A stretch of 64,000 nt of DNA from CAWGCE01 sp964480915 (lineage in GTDB: Bacteria; Planctomycetota; Planctomycetia; Pirellulales; Pirellulaceae), in NCBI GenBank assembly GCA_964480915.1, contig CAYZRS010000009.1:1-64000 (forward strand). The letters are read 5' to 3'. The first letter of the stretch is position 1, and the number at the start of each line of letters is the position of its first letter. The translations under genes were made by a program, and so were the position numbers. The notes beneath the pieces were generated by a model. The model saw only the letters and a list, made by a program, of their open reading frames with translations, was not told the origin of the DNA and made no database searches. Below, piece after piece: positions 25,706-33,806 of this stretch.

Positions 25706-26926
25706 ATGTCACTTACAGCAGCCGATATTCCGAAAGAAGTCAAAAACGGCGAAGACTATCTTTGGACGTTGAACTTCGGTCCCCAGCATCCGGCCACTCA
25801 CACCACGTTGCGGCTGGTGCTCAAACTGGATGGCGAACGCGTTGTCGACGCGGTGCCGGATATTGGCTATTTGCATTCTGGCTTCGAGAAGATCGGTGAG
25901 CATCTCGATTACAACCAGTACGTGACCGTCACCGACCGTATGAATTACATTTCGCCAATGGCCAACAATGTTGCTTGGCATGGTGCGGTGGAAGATTTGA
26001 TGGGCATCGAGATCACGCCTCGCTGCAAATATATTCGCGTGATCGTTTCCGAATTGGCCCGCATTAGCGATCACTGCTTGAGTACGGGCGCGATGGGGCT
26101 TGATACGGGCGCTTTCACGTTCTTTCTCTACGCCTTCTATCAGCGCGAGCGCTGCTACGACATCTTCGAGACGCTCTGTGGGGCTCGTTTTACCAACAGC
26201 TATACACGCGTTGGCGGTGTGATGCACGACATGACCGATCTGACCATCGGCAAAATCCGCGCCTTCCTCAAGGATTTCCCGAAGACGCTCGACGACATGG
26301 AACGGCTGCTCAACCGCAATCGGATTTTCGTCGACCGCACGAAGGATGTGGGGGTGCTGACGAAAGAGCAGGCCATCAACCGCAGTTGTTCCGGGCCGGT
26401 GGCCCGAGCGAGTGGCGTGACCCGCGACTTGCGAAAGGATGAGCCGTACTTGGCCTATGCCGATTTCGATTTCAACGTGTGCTGTGCGACGGCAGGCGAC
26501 TGCTTTGCCCGGTATTACGTCCGTTTGGCCGAGATGCGTGAGAGTCTGAAAATCATCGAACAGGCGATCGAGAATTTGCCCAGCGGTCCGGCTGACGTTT
26601 GTGTCGACGAGCGAATGTCTTTGCCAAGTAAGCAAGACGTTTACTCGACCATCGAAGGGACGATTACTCACTTTGAATTGGTGATGCAAAATCGTGGTTT
26701 CGAAGTGCCGAACAACGAAATCTACTCCGCCGTTGAAGCGCCGAACGGCGAATTAGGATTCTATGTGGTTGGCGATGGCAGCAATGTGGCTTACCGGGCC
26801 CGCTGCCGGCCACCTTCGTACATTCACTTCGCCGCCTTCCCCGATTTGATTCGAGGGCACACGCTCAGCGATATCGTGGCGGTGCTGGGTAGTTTGAATA
26901 TCATCGCGGCCGAATTGGACAGATAA
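25706..26926 (+). CDS. nuoD: NADH-quinone oxidoreductase subunit D
   Basis: NuoD is the 49-kDa subunit that forms the quinone site with NuoB. The 406-residue protein shows LNFGPQHPATHTTLRLVL with the quinone-site His near the start. GYLHSGFEKIGEHLDYNQY, RSCSGPVARASGVTRDLRKD, PPSYIHFAAF and the C-terminal IVAVLGSLNIIAAELDR follow. The C-terminal Arg is DR rather than the EVDR common in E. coli-type proteins. Confidence 0.97.
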   Translation: MSLTAADIPKEVKNGEDYLWTLNFGPQHPATHTTLRLVLKLDGERVVDAVPDIGYLHSGFEKIGEHLDYNQYVTVTDRMNYISPMANNVAWHGAVEDLMGIEITPRCKYIRVIVSELARISDHCLSTGAMGLDTGAFTFFLYAFYQRERCYDIFETLCGARFTNSYTRVGGVMHDMTDLTIGKIRAFLKDFPKTLDDMERLLNRNRIFVDRTKDVGVLTKEQAINRSCSGPVARASGVTRDLRKDEPYLAYADFDFNVCCATAGDCFARYYVRLAEMRESLKIIEQAIENLPSGPADVCVDERMSLPSKQDVYSTIEGTITHFELVMQNRGFEVPNNEIYSAVEAPNGELGFYVVGDGSNVAYRARCRPPSYIHFAAFPDLIRGHTLSDIVAVLGSLNIIAAELDR

Positions 26927-26965
26927 TCACGGACGCTGCCAACGCAGCGCCGCAAGAGACGAACT

Positions 26966-27481
26966 ATGTCAGGCACAGCCGAAAAAACCGAACGAATTCT
27001 GACCGACGAAATGATCGCCGAGATCGAGGCCTTCCTGCCTCGCTATCCGTCGAAGCAGGCGGTGACGTTGCCCGCTCTGCACGTGGTGAACGAGCATCTG
27101 CGCCATGTGCCGCTGCAGGCGGTGGTCGAGGTCGCTCAGATGCTCGATTTGGCACCGGCACAGGTGCAAGACACGCTCACCTTTTATGGCTTCTTCAAGC
27201 AAGACGAGCCGCACGGCGAGACGCGCGCGTGGGTCTGTCGTTCGATCAGCTGCGCTCTGCGTGGTGGCGAAGAGGTGCTGCAACACATGTGTCACAAGCT
27301 GGGTATCCAGCCTGGCGAAACAACCGCCGATGGAAAACTGACGCTCGAATTTGGCGAATGCCTGGGAGCCTGTGAACATGCTCCCTGCATGCTGGCGGGC
27401 GATGACTTATACAAGAGCCTCGACAATGAAAAAGCCGAAACCGTTTTGGAAAAACTGGGGTGCAAAACGGTCAAAGGATGA
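26966..27481 (+). CDS. nuoE: NADH-quinone oxidoreductase subunit E
   Basis: NuoE is the 24-kDa thioredoxin-like subunit holding a 2Fe-2S cluster. The Cys ligands are in VCRSISCALRGGEE and GECLGACEHAPCML, although the usual C-x4-C pair is spaced as in other family members. The 171-residue protein overlaps the chosen nuoF start by 56 bases. Confidence 0.95.
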   Translation: MSGTAEKTERILTDEMIAEIEAFLPRYPSKQAVTLPALHVVNEHLRHVPLQAVVEVAQMLDLAPAQVQDTLTFYGFFKQDEPHGETRAWVCRSISCALRGGEEVLQHMCHKLGIQPGETTADGKLTLEFGECLGACEHAPCMLAGDDLYKSLDNEKAETVLEKLGCKTVKG

Positions 27482-28949
27482 TGGCGATTCCGCGCCGTCC
27501 GACAAGCTGGCCGGTGCCCCAAAAACCGATGCTGCCAAGACCGATACCTCAGATTCGACGACGAACCCAACAGAAAGTGCAGGTACCGCTCCCGTGAGCG
27601 ATTTTAAGCCCGTCCTACTCGCGAATATCGACAAGCCCGATAGCCATACGATGAAAGTCTATGAGCAGACGGGCGGTTACGATGCGCTGAAGAAGGCGCT
27701 CAAGATGGATCGCACCGAAGTCATCGATGTCGTGAAGTCGAGCAACCTCCGCGGTCGTGGTGGCGCCGGTTTTCCGACCGGTCTGAAGTGGACGTTTCTG
27801 CCCAAAGATCACGAGGGGCCGATCTACTTCTGTTTGAATGCCGATGAGAGCGAGCCTGGCACGTTCAATAATCGGATCATCATGGAGGAAGATCCGCATC
27901 AGATGATCGAGGGGCTGATCATCAGCTGCTTCGCGACCAAAGCGAGCACCGCCTACATCTACATCCGTTATGAGTATCCTCAGGCGGCGAAACGGCTCCA
28001 AGCGGCGATCGATGAGTGCTACGAAAAGGGTTATTTAGGCGACAATATTCTCGGCAGTGGCTTTGGGCTAAACATCTACATTCATCGAGGCGCGGCCGCC
28101 TACATTTGTGGTGAAGAGACCGGTCTGATTGAGAGCCTGGAAGGTAAGCGAGCTTGGCCTCGAATCAAACCACCGTTCCCAGCGATCGAAGGCGCGTTTC
28201 GCAAGCCGACCGTTGTGAACAATGTCGAAACGGCCGCCTGCGTGAAGCACATCCTCGATAAGGGGGCTGACTGGTTCAAGTCGATGGGCACGCCGGCGAA
28301 CCCTGATAATCCTCGCGACGCGGGTAGTTATGGTCCGAAGCTCTACTGCATCAGCGGTCATATCGAAAAGCCCGGCTGCTACGAAGCGCCGATGGGTATC
28401 ACGATGACCGACTTGATCGAGCAGTACGGCGGCGGCGTCTGGAAGGGTCGCAAAGCGAAGGCGGCGATTCCTGGTGGTATCAGCATGGGCGTCTTGTCGG
28501 CTGACGAATTCGACTGTCCGCTCGATTTTAGTGGACCTGGAAAATATGGCTGCTTGGGGTTGGGTACCGCGGCCGTCGTGGTTGTGGATGACCAGACGAG
28601 CATGGTCGACTTCCTACACAACAGTGCTCGGTTCTTTGCCCATGAGAGTTGCGGGCAATGCACGCCATGCCGAGAAGGCACCTCTTGGGCGCTAAAAATG
28701 CTCGACCGCATCAAAGCAGGACGCGGCCGAATCATCGATCTCGATTTGCTTTTGGAAATTGGCGATTCGATCGGCATCATGCCGGGTACCACGATTTGCG
28801 GATTGGCCGATGGAGCTGCCTGGCCACTGAAGAATGCGATCCGCAAGTTCCGCGGCGAGTTTGAAGACTACATCAAGAAGACGAATCCGGACGGCTACGC
28901 CGAAACGAAACCGGTGAAAGCGATGCAGGAAATTTTAGGGGCTCACTAG
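27426..28949 (+). CDS. nuoF: NADH-quinone oxidoreductase subunit F
   Basis: NuoF binds NADH, FMN and cluster N3. Motifs are RGRGGAGFPTGLKWTF (FMN/NADH site), GAAAYICGEETGLIESLEG and SCGQCTPCREGT (N3 ligands). The family normally starts near FKPVLLANIDKP. From ATG 27426 (507 residues) there is a 56-residue low-complexity extension rich in Lys, Ala, Asp and Thr. A GTG at 27594 would remove it. Neither has a strong ribosome site. The ATG is chosen because the stretch keeps a good coding composition beyond nuoE. Confidence 0.92.
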   Translation: MKKPKPFWKNWGAKRSKDDGDSAPSDKLAGAPKTDAAKTDTSDSTTNPTESAGTAPVSDFKPVLLANIDKPDSHTMKVYEQTGGYDALKKALKMDRTEVIDVVKSSNLRGRGGAGFPTGLKWTFLPKDHEGPIYFCLNADESEPGTFNNRIIMEEDPHQMIEGLIISCFATKASTAYIYIRYEYPQAAKRLQAAIDECYEKGYLGDNILGSGFGLNIYIHRGAAAYICGEETGLIESLEGKRAWPRIKPPFPAIEGAFRKPTVVNNVETAACVKHILDKGADWFKSMGTPANPDNPRDAGSYGPKLYCISGHIEKPGCYEAPMGITMTDLIEQYGGGVWKGRKAKAAIPGGISMGVLSADEFDCPLDFSGPGKYGCLGLGTAAVVVVDDQTSMVDFLHNSARFFAHESCGQCTPCREGTSWALKMLDRIKAGRGRIIDLDLLLEIGDSIGIMPGTTICGLADGAAWPLKNAIRKFRGEFEDYIKKTNPDGYAETKPVKAMQEILGAH

Positions 28950-29027
28950 TCACCACGTTCGCCACGCATCCTCGCACGCAAGCATTCCGAACCATTTCGA
29001 CCAATTCCGACACATAAGAACAAGACC

Positions 29028-30647
29028 ATGCCTACCGTCACCATCAACGGACAAGAGATCGAACTGGCCGAAGGCGAGCGCTTGAATGCGATTCAGGCGG
29101 CAGAGCGCGTCGGCGAGAAGATTCCTCATTACTGTTGGCATCCCGGGCTGTCGGTCGTGGCCAGTTGCCGGATGTGCTTGGTGGAAACGGGGCGAAAAGA
29201 TCCTGAAACGGGCGAGATCAGCATGGTGCCGAAGTTGGTGCCCGGCTGTCAGACGCCAGCGACCGATGGCACGGTGTTTGTCACCGACAGCGAAAAAGTC
29301 AAAGCGGCCCGCGCGATGGTCGAAGAAGATTTGCTGATCCGGCATCCGATCGACTGTCCCATCTGCGACAAGGCGGGCGAGTGCAGTTTGCAGGATTATC
29401 ACTTCGAACACGGTCAAGGTGAGCGTCGTGCCGACTTGAAACCGTTCACGTCACGCAAGCGACCGATGGGCGACACCGTCACACTGTTCGTCGATCGGTG
29501 CGTGATGTGTACTCGCTGCGTGCGATTCACTCGAGAGATCACGGGCACGTCCGAGTTAATGGTCATCAATCGTGGAGCTCATGAAGAGATCGACGTCTTC
29601 CCCGGTTTTCCGCTCGACAACAAAATGTCGGGCAACGTGGTCGACCTGTGCCCGGTCGGAGCACTGGGAGACCAAGATTTTCTCTATTCGCAACGCGTCT
29701 GGTTCATGAAGAAGCACGATGGCGTCTGTGCTGGTTGCTCGACCGGCTGCAGCGTTTCGATCGAAGAGAATCAGGACAAAGTTTATCGCTTGAAGCCGCG
29801 CGAGAACCCGCACGTCAATGGTTGGTGGATGTGTGATGAGGGGCGTTACGGCTACAAACATGTGCACGATGCGGGGCGTTTGAAATCGCCTCGGTCCGTG
29901 AATGCCGAAGGAAACTGTGAAGACGCCGATTGGTCGGAATTGCCAGACCAGTTGCATGACGCGTTGAAGAAAGCCGGCAAACTGGCGGCCGTCGTTTCTC
30001 CCCACCTGACAGTGGAAGAGGCTTATCTGCTTTGCAAGTACATTCGCTCGATCGATGAGAACGCCTTGCTGGCGATCGGGACGGTGCCCGTCATCGGTGA
30101 GGATGAGACATATCCGAACGGCTTTACGATCCGGGCCGAGAAATGTCCGAATCGGAAAGGTGTGGAAGAGGTCATCGCCAAGCTGGGCGGTGAATTGCTT
30201 TCGATCGACGGCTTGGCGGCGAAAATGAAATCGGCCGGCACACGCGGTTTGTGGCTTTCCGGCGGATACAAAAAATCGGACTGGGTGACGACGGCTGTTC
30301 AGGGCGCCATCGATGCGGCGCAGACGCTTGTGGTCCAGGACATGTTCACGTCACCTGCGATGGAGGTGGCAACGTTCCAGTTGCCAGGCGTCGCGTTTGC
30401 GGAACGAGCCGGCTCTTACGTCAATCATGCCGACCGTTTGCAGTCGTTTGATTGGGCGGTGCGGCCACCTGCCGGGGCGATGTCGGAAGGGCAATTGCTG
30501 TGGCGGCTGTTGGGCGAAACTGGCTTGTTTCAGCCGAAGAAAGTTTTGGCCGACATGGCGCGTGAGATTCCCTACTTTGCGGCTGCCGCCGGCGAGCTGG
30601 CCAGTGTCGGTGTGGATTTGAAATCGAATCAGATGGTGGGTGCATGA
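29028..30647 (+). CDS. nuoG: NADH-quinone oxidoreductase subunit G
   Basis: NuoG is the 75-kDa Fe-S subunit. The N-terminal ferredoxin-like part (HYCWHPGLSVVASCRMCLVE) and the DCPICDKAGECSLQDY and DRCVMCTRCVRF motifs hold the clusters. The CAGCSTGCSVSIEE block starts the molybdopterin-oxidoreductase-like domain. At 539 residues it is much shorter than E. coli NuoG (about 900), the C-terminal domain being reduced. Its stop overlaps the nuoH start (ATGA). Confidence 0.95.
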   Translation: MPTVTINGQEIELAEGERLNAIQAAERVGEKIPHYCWHPGLSVVASCRMCLVETGRKDPETGEISMVPKLVPGCQTPATDGTVFVTDSEKVKAARAMVEEDLLIRHPIDCPICDKAGECSLQDYHFEHGQGERRADLKPFTSRKRPMGDTVTLFVDRCVMCTRCVRFTREITGTSELMVINRGAHEEIDVFPGFPLDNKMSGNVVDLCPVGALGDQDFLYSQRVWFMKKHDGVCAGCSTGCSVSIEENQDKVYRLKPRENPHVNGWWMCDEGRYGYKHVHDAGRLKSPRSVNAEGNCEDADWSELPDQLHDALKKAGKLAAVVSPHLTVEEAYLLCKYIRSIDENALLAIGTVPVIGEDETYPNGFTIRAEKCPNRKGVEEVIAKLGGELLSIDGLAAKMKSAGTRGLWLSGGYKKSDWVTTAVQGAIDAAQTLVVQDMFTSPAMEVATFQLPGVAFAERAGSYVNHADRLQSFDWAVRPPAGAMSEGQLLWRLLGETGLFQPKKVLADMAREIPYFAAAAGELASVGVDLKSNQMVGA

Positions 30648-31960
30648 ACGACTTGATTGGCATCTCTTTGCCCGCTTTGTTGAAGATCGGCGCTTTGGTG
30701 GGCGGCATCATGACCGGCGCTGCCTACTTCGTCTTGCTCGAACGTCGCATGGCGGCTTGGGTCCAGGATCGACGTGGGCCGAATCGAGTTGGTTTTCCGC
30801 TGGGTGTTTTGGTACCGGGACTGAAGGATTTAAAGCTGTTGGGGTTGGGGCAACCGGCAGCCGACGGTTTGAAGATGATCCTGAAGGAAGAATACACGCC
30901 CGATCACGTCGATAAGCGGATGTTTATCCTCGCGCCGGTCGTGATCATGACCGCGGCGCTGGCCATTTTTGCCGTGATCCCCTTTGGCAGTAGCGTGCCG
31001 CCGCTCGATACGCTGCCGGTCGTCGGGGCGTTGCTGACGAATATCGACTTGCCGTTTTTGCATGAGCCGATGGACCTCATCGTCGCACCCCAGATCGATG
31101 TCGGTTTGATTTACGTCTTTGCACTTTCCAGCATCGCCGTGTACGGAGTCATCCTGGGTGGCTGGTCGAGTAACAACAAATATGGCTTCCTCGGAGCGCT
31201 GCGTTCGAGTGCTCAAATGATCGCTTACGAGCTGCCGCTCGGGCTGGGGATTTTGGGTGTCGTGTTGGCGACCGGCTCCTTGAAGCTCGATTCCATCATT
31301 GGTCAGCAGGCCGACAGCGGCGTCTGGTTCGTGATGGCTCAGCCATTAGGCTTTATCGTCTTCATGGTGGCGGCGTTTGCCGAAGCGGCCCGGTTGCCAT
31401 TTGACTTGCCAGAAGCTGAGCAGGAATTGATTGGCGGTTACCACACCGAATACGCCGGCATGAAGTTGCTGCTGTTCCTGACGAGCGAATTCATCCACAT
31501 GATGACCGCTTCCTTCCTGATCGTGATCCTATTCCTGGGGGGCTGGCACTTCTGGGGACTGACTGGTTCCGCGGGTGATGAAATTACCTGGGGCTTGGCG
31601 ATCGCTCGCATCGGCGTGCTCTGTTTCAAAATCTTTTGGATGATCGTGTTCTTCATGCTCGTTCGTTGGTCGTGGCCCCGTTTTCGCTTTGATCAGCTGA
31701 TGACGCTCGCTTGGAAAGTGATGCTGCCGCTGGGGCTGCTGAACCTGTTCGCGGTTGCGATTTTGACCGAAGCTCAACACGTCGGCTGGTTTGGCGGGCT
31801 GTTTGAGAACCGCGTTGCGGTTGTTGTGACCGGTTGGATCGTGGCGGTCGGATCGTGGTTCGTGGTCGCCTTGATGGCACCGTTGGTTACCGATAACCGT
31901 CCTCGACTGGACATGGAAGAGCAGGGCATCGATCCACAAATTGGACCCTCCGTAAGTTAG
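30644..31960 (+). CDS. nuoH: NADH-quinone oxidoreductase subunit H
   Basis: NuoH is the membrane subunit that joins the arm at the quinone chamber. The 438-residue multi-helix protein shows LLERRMAAWVQDRRGPNRVG, LRSSAQMIAYELPLGLGI and the conserved AEAARLPFDLPEAEQELIGG and YHTEYAGMKLLLFLTSEF. The start overlaps the end of nuoG by four bases. The hydrophilic C-terminal tail after the last helix is short. Confidence 0.97.
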   Translation: MNDLIGISLPALLKIGALVGGIMTGAAYFVLLERRMAAWVQDRRGPNRVGFPLGVLVPGLKDLKLLGLGQPAADGLKMILKEEYTPDHVDKRMFILAPVVIMTAALAIFAVIPFGSSVPPLDTLPVVGALLTNIDLPFLHEPMDLIVAPQIDVGLIYVFALSSIAVYGVILGGWSSNNKYGFLGALRSSAQMIAYELPLGLGILGVVLATGSLKLDSIIGQQADSGVWFVMAQPLGFIVFMVAAFAEAARLPFDLPEAEQELIGGYHTEYAGMKLLLFLTSEFIHMMTASFLIVILFLGGWHFWGLTGSAGDEITWGLAIARIGVLCFKIFWMIVFFMLVRWSWPRFRFDQLMTLAWKVMLPLGLLNLFAVAILTEAQHVGWFGGLFENRVAVVVTGWIVAVGSWFVVALMAPLVTDNRPRLDMEEQGIDPQIGPSVS

Positions 31961-31969
31961 TTCAAAACA

Positions 31970-32503
31970 ATGAAATCAGACGATCCGAACATCACATGGG
32001 TAGAAGAGCCCAAATTGGGCCTAGCTGGTCGTATGTACTTGCCGCTGATCGTGGGCGGTTTGACAACCACGGCCCGGCACGTTGTCAGCAAGAAGGTGAC
32101 GGTTAGCTACCCAGAACAAGAACCGGACATCGAGAACAAGCTGATCTATCGCGGCGTGCATCGATTGAACAAGGATGAGAAGGGACGCGTGAAATGCGTC
32201 GCCTGTTTCCTTTGTGCCACCGCCTGTCCGGCTCACTGCATCGACATCATCGGCATCGAGAGCCCTTGGGAGGACCGTGAAAAGTATCCCGAGAGTTTCA
32301 CGATCGACGAATTGCGCTGCATTTATTGTGGCATGTGTGAAGAGGCGTGTCCGGTCGACGCGATCGAGCTGACCAGTTTGTACAACCTGACCGGTCGCAG
32401 CCGCGAAGAGATGATCTTCGACAAAGAGAAGCTGCTCAGCGTCTACGACGCGACGAAAGATAGCGAGCCGATGAAATCGGCCGAATTGGGAGGCACGGTA
32501 TGA
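31970..32503 (+). CDS. nuoI: NADH-quinone oxidoreductase subunit I
   Basis: NuoI is the 8Fe ferredoxin-type subunit carrying clusters N6a and N6b. Both CxxCxxCxxxCP motifs are present: CVACFLCATACPAHCIDI and CIYCGMCEEACPVDAI. The protein has 177 residues. Its stop overlaps the start of nuoJ (ATGA). Confidence 0.96.
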   Translation: MKSDDPNITWVEEPKLGLAGRMYLPLIVGGLTTTARHVVSKKVTVSYPEQEPDIENKLIYRGVHRLNKDEKGRVKCVACFLCATACPAHCIDIIGIESPWEDREKYPESFTIDELRCIYCGMCEEACPVDAIELTSLYNLTGRSREEMIFDKEKLLSVYDATKDSEPMKSAELGGTV

Positions 32504-33363
32504 GGTGGCTCTTGTTGGCCCAGGAAACGGCCACGGCAGAGGCGACGGCGGCTGCCGGTGAGGTGACCGAAGCGTCCGGATTCGAATTCGGTCAGTTGTT
32601 GGAATTTGCCGCGTCGGTCAATGGTCGCTTGATTCTGGCGGTTCTGTTGGGCACGTTTGGAATCTGGATGATGTTGCCCGGCCCGCGAAAATCTTCGCGC
32701 GTGCTCGGTTCGCTGTTGGCCTTGGCGGCCGCGATCTGCATGTTGTCGCTGGCTCCTTTGCTCGAAGGCACAATCCAGATTCCGTTCTCGATGCTCGCCG
32801 GCATCACGCTCGTCGCGGCTGTGTCGGCGGTGACTTCGAGGAATCCGGTCTACGCGGCGATCTGGTTTGCTTTGCTACTGCTCGGTGTTGGCGGACTCTT
32901 TTTGATTAATGGTGCTCAGTTCTTGGGTATCGCAACCGTTGCCGTTTATGCGGGAGCGATCGTCGTGACGTTCCTGTTTGTGCTCATGCTGGCTCAGCCA
33001 GAAGGCCACGCTTTCTACGATCGCGTCGGCTGGGGCAAGATTTCGCAATTCATCGGCTGCTTGACGGGGATGGTGTTGGCGGCCGCGATCGTGTGGGCCG
33101 TTTTGGAGCCGGGCGCGATCGTCGAATCGGTTTCCCGTGGCGAGCGGGCGGTCGATCATCCGCAGCACGTGGCGTCACTCGGTGGGCAATTGTTTACTCG
33201 TCACTTGGCCGCGGTACAGGCGGCCGGTGCGTTGTTGTTGGCCGCATTGGTCGGAGCGGTCGCCATGGCCAGTCACGGGACGGGGGCACGAGGCCTCGAC
33301 GAACGAATGTCGCTGCCGGCAGAAGACTCAACGGCTCCAGCAGCTCAAGGAGCTGACGCATGA
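32500..33363 (+). CDS. nuoJ: NADH-quinone oxidoreductase subunit J
   Basis: NuoJ is a small membrane subunit. The 287-residue protein has about five helices and the family signature FLGIATVAVYAGAIVVTFLF with LMLAQPEGH. It is longer than typical (about 185) because of an N-terminal extension with a helix and a hydrophilic C-terminus rich in Ala. It overlaps nuoK by four bases. Confidence 0.93.
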   Translation: MRWLLLAQETATAEATAAAGEVTEASGFEFGQLLEFAASVNGRLILAVLLGTFGIWMMLPGPRKSSRVLGSLLALAAAICMLSLAPLLEGTIQIPFSMLAGITLVAAVSAVTSRNPVYAAIWFALLLLGVGGLFLINGAQFLGIATVAVYAGAIVVTFLFVLMLAQPEGHAFYDRVGWGKISQFIGCLTGMVLAAAIVWAVLEPGAIVESVSRGERAVDHPQHVASLGGQLFTRHLAAVQAAGALLLAALVGAVAMASHGTGARGLDERMSLPAEDSTAPAAQGADA

Positions 33364-33806
33364 ACGAAGCGGCTCTGTTACAAAATTATTTGATTCTGGG
33401 AGCGATGCTCTTTGGGATCGGCATGGTCGGTTTTCTCGTCCGCCGCAACCTGATCGTGATCTTCCTTTGCGCCGAGATGATGCTGCAGGGGATCTCGCTC
33501 AGTTTGGTCGCTTGGGGCCGTTATCACGACAACTGGGACGGCCAATCATTGGTCGTCTTCATCATCACCGTCGCTGCCTGCGAGGCGGGCATCGCGCTGG
33601 TGTTGGTGCTGATGCTCTGCCAACGCTCCGGCAACCTCGACATCGTCAGCTGGCAAACCAATCGAGAAGAGGGACTGCCGCCGTTTGTCGATCAAGAAGT
33701 TCCCGAAGAATTAGCAGACGATCCAGAACAATGGCCTACGTTATCTCCGGCGGGTGTCAAACCGGAACACGATCCTGACGAACACATGTATCGAACGAAT
33801 GTTTAA
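33360..33806 (+). CDS. nuoK: NADH-quinone oxidoreductase subunit K
   Basis: NuoK has three helices and conserved Glu residues for proton transfer. The core is YLILGAMLFGIGMVGFLVRR, CAEMMLQGISLSLVA and CEAGIALVLVLMLCQRSGNL. The 148-residue length includes a hydrophilic C-terminal tail of about 50 residues beyond the usual 100. Its end overlaps the start of nuoL by 8 bases. Confidence 0.95.
   Translation: MNEAALLQNYLILGAMLFGIGMVGFLVRRNLIVIFLCAEMMLQGISLSLVAWGRYHDNWDGQSLVVFIITVAACEAGIALVLVLMLCQRSGNLDIVSWQTNREEGLPPFVDQEVPEELADDPEQWPTLSPAGVKPEHDPDEHMYRTNV

Noticed and set aside
25709..26689. 326-codon frame antisense to nuoD
   Set aside because: A shadow of nuoD, with no recognisable domain or ribosome site.
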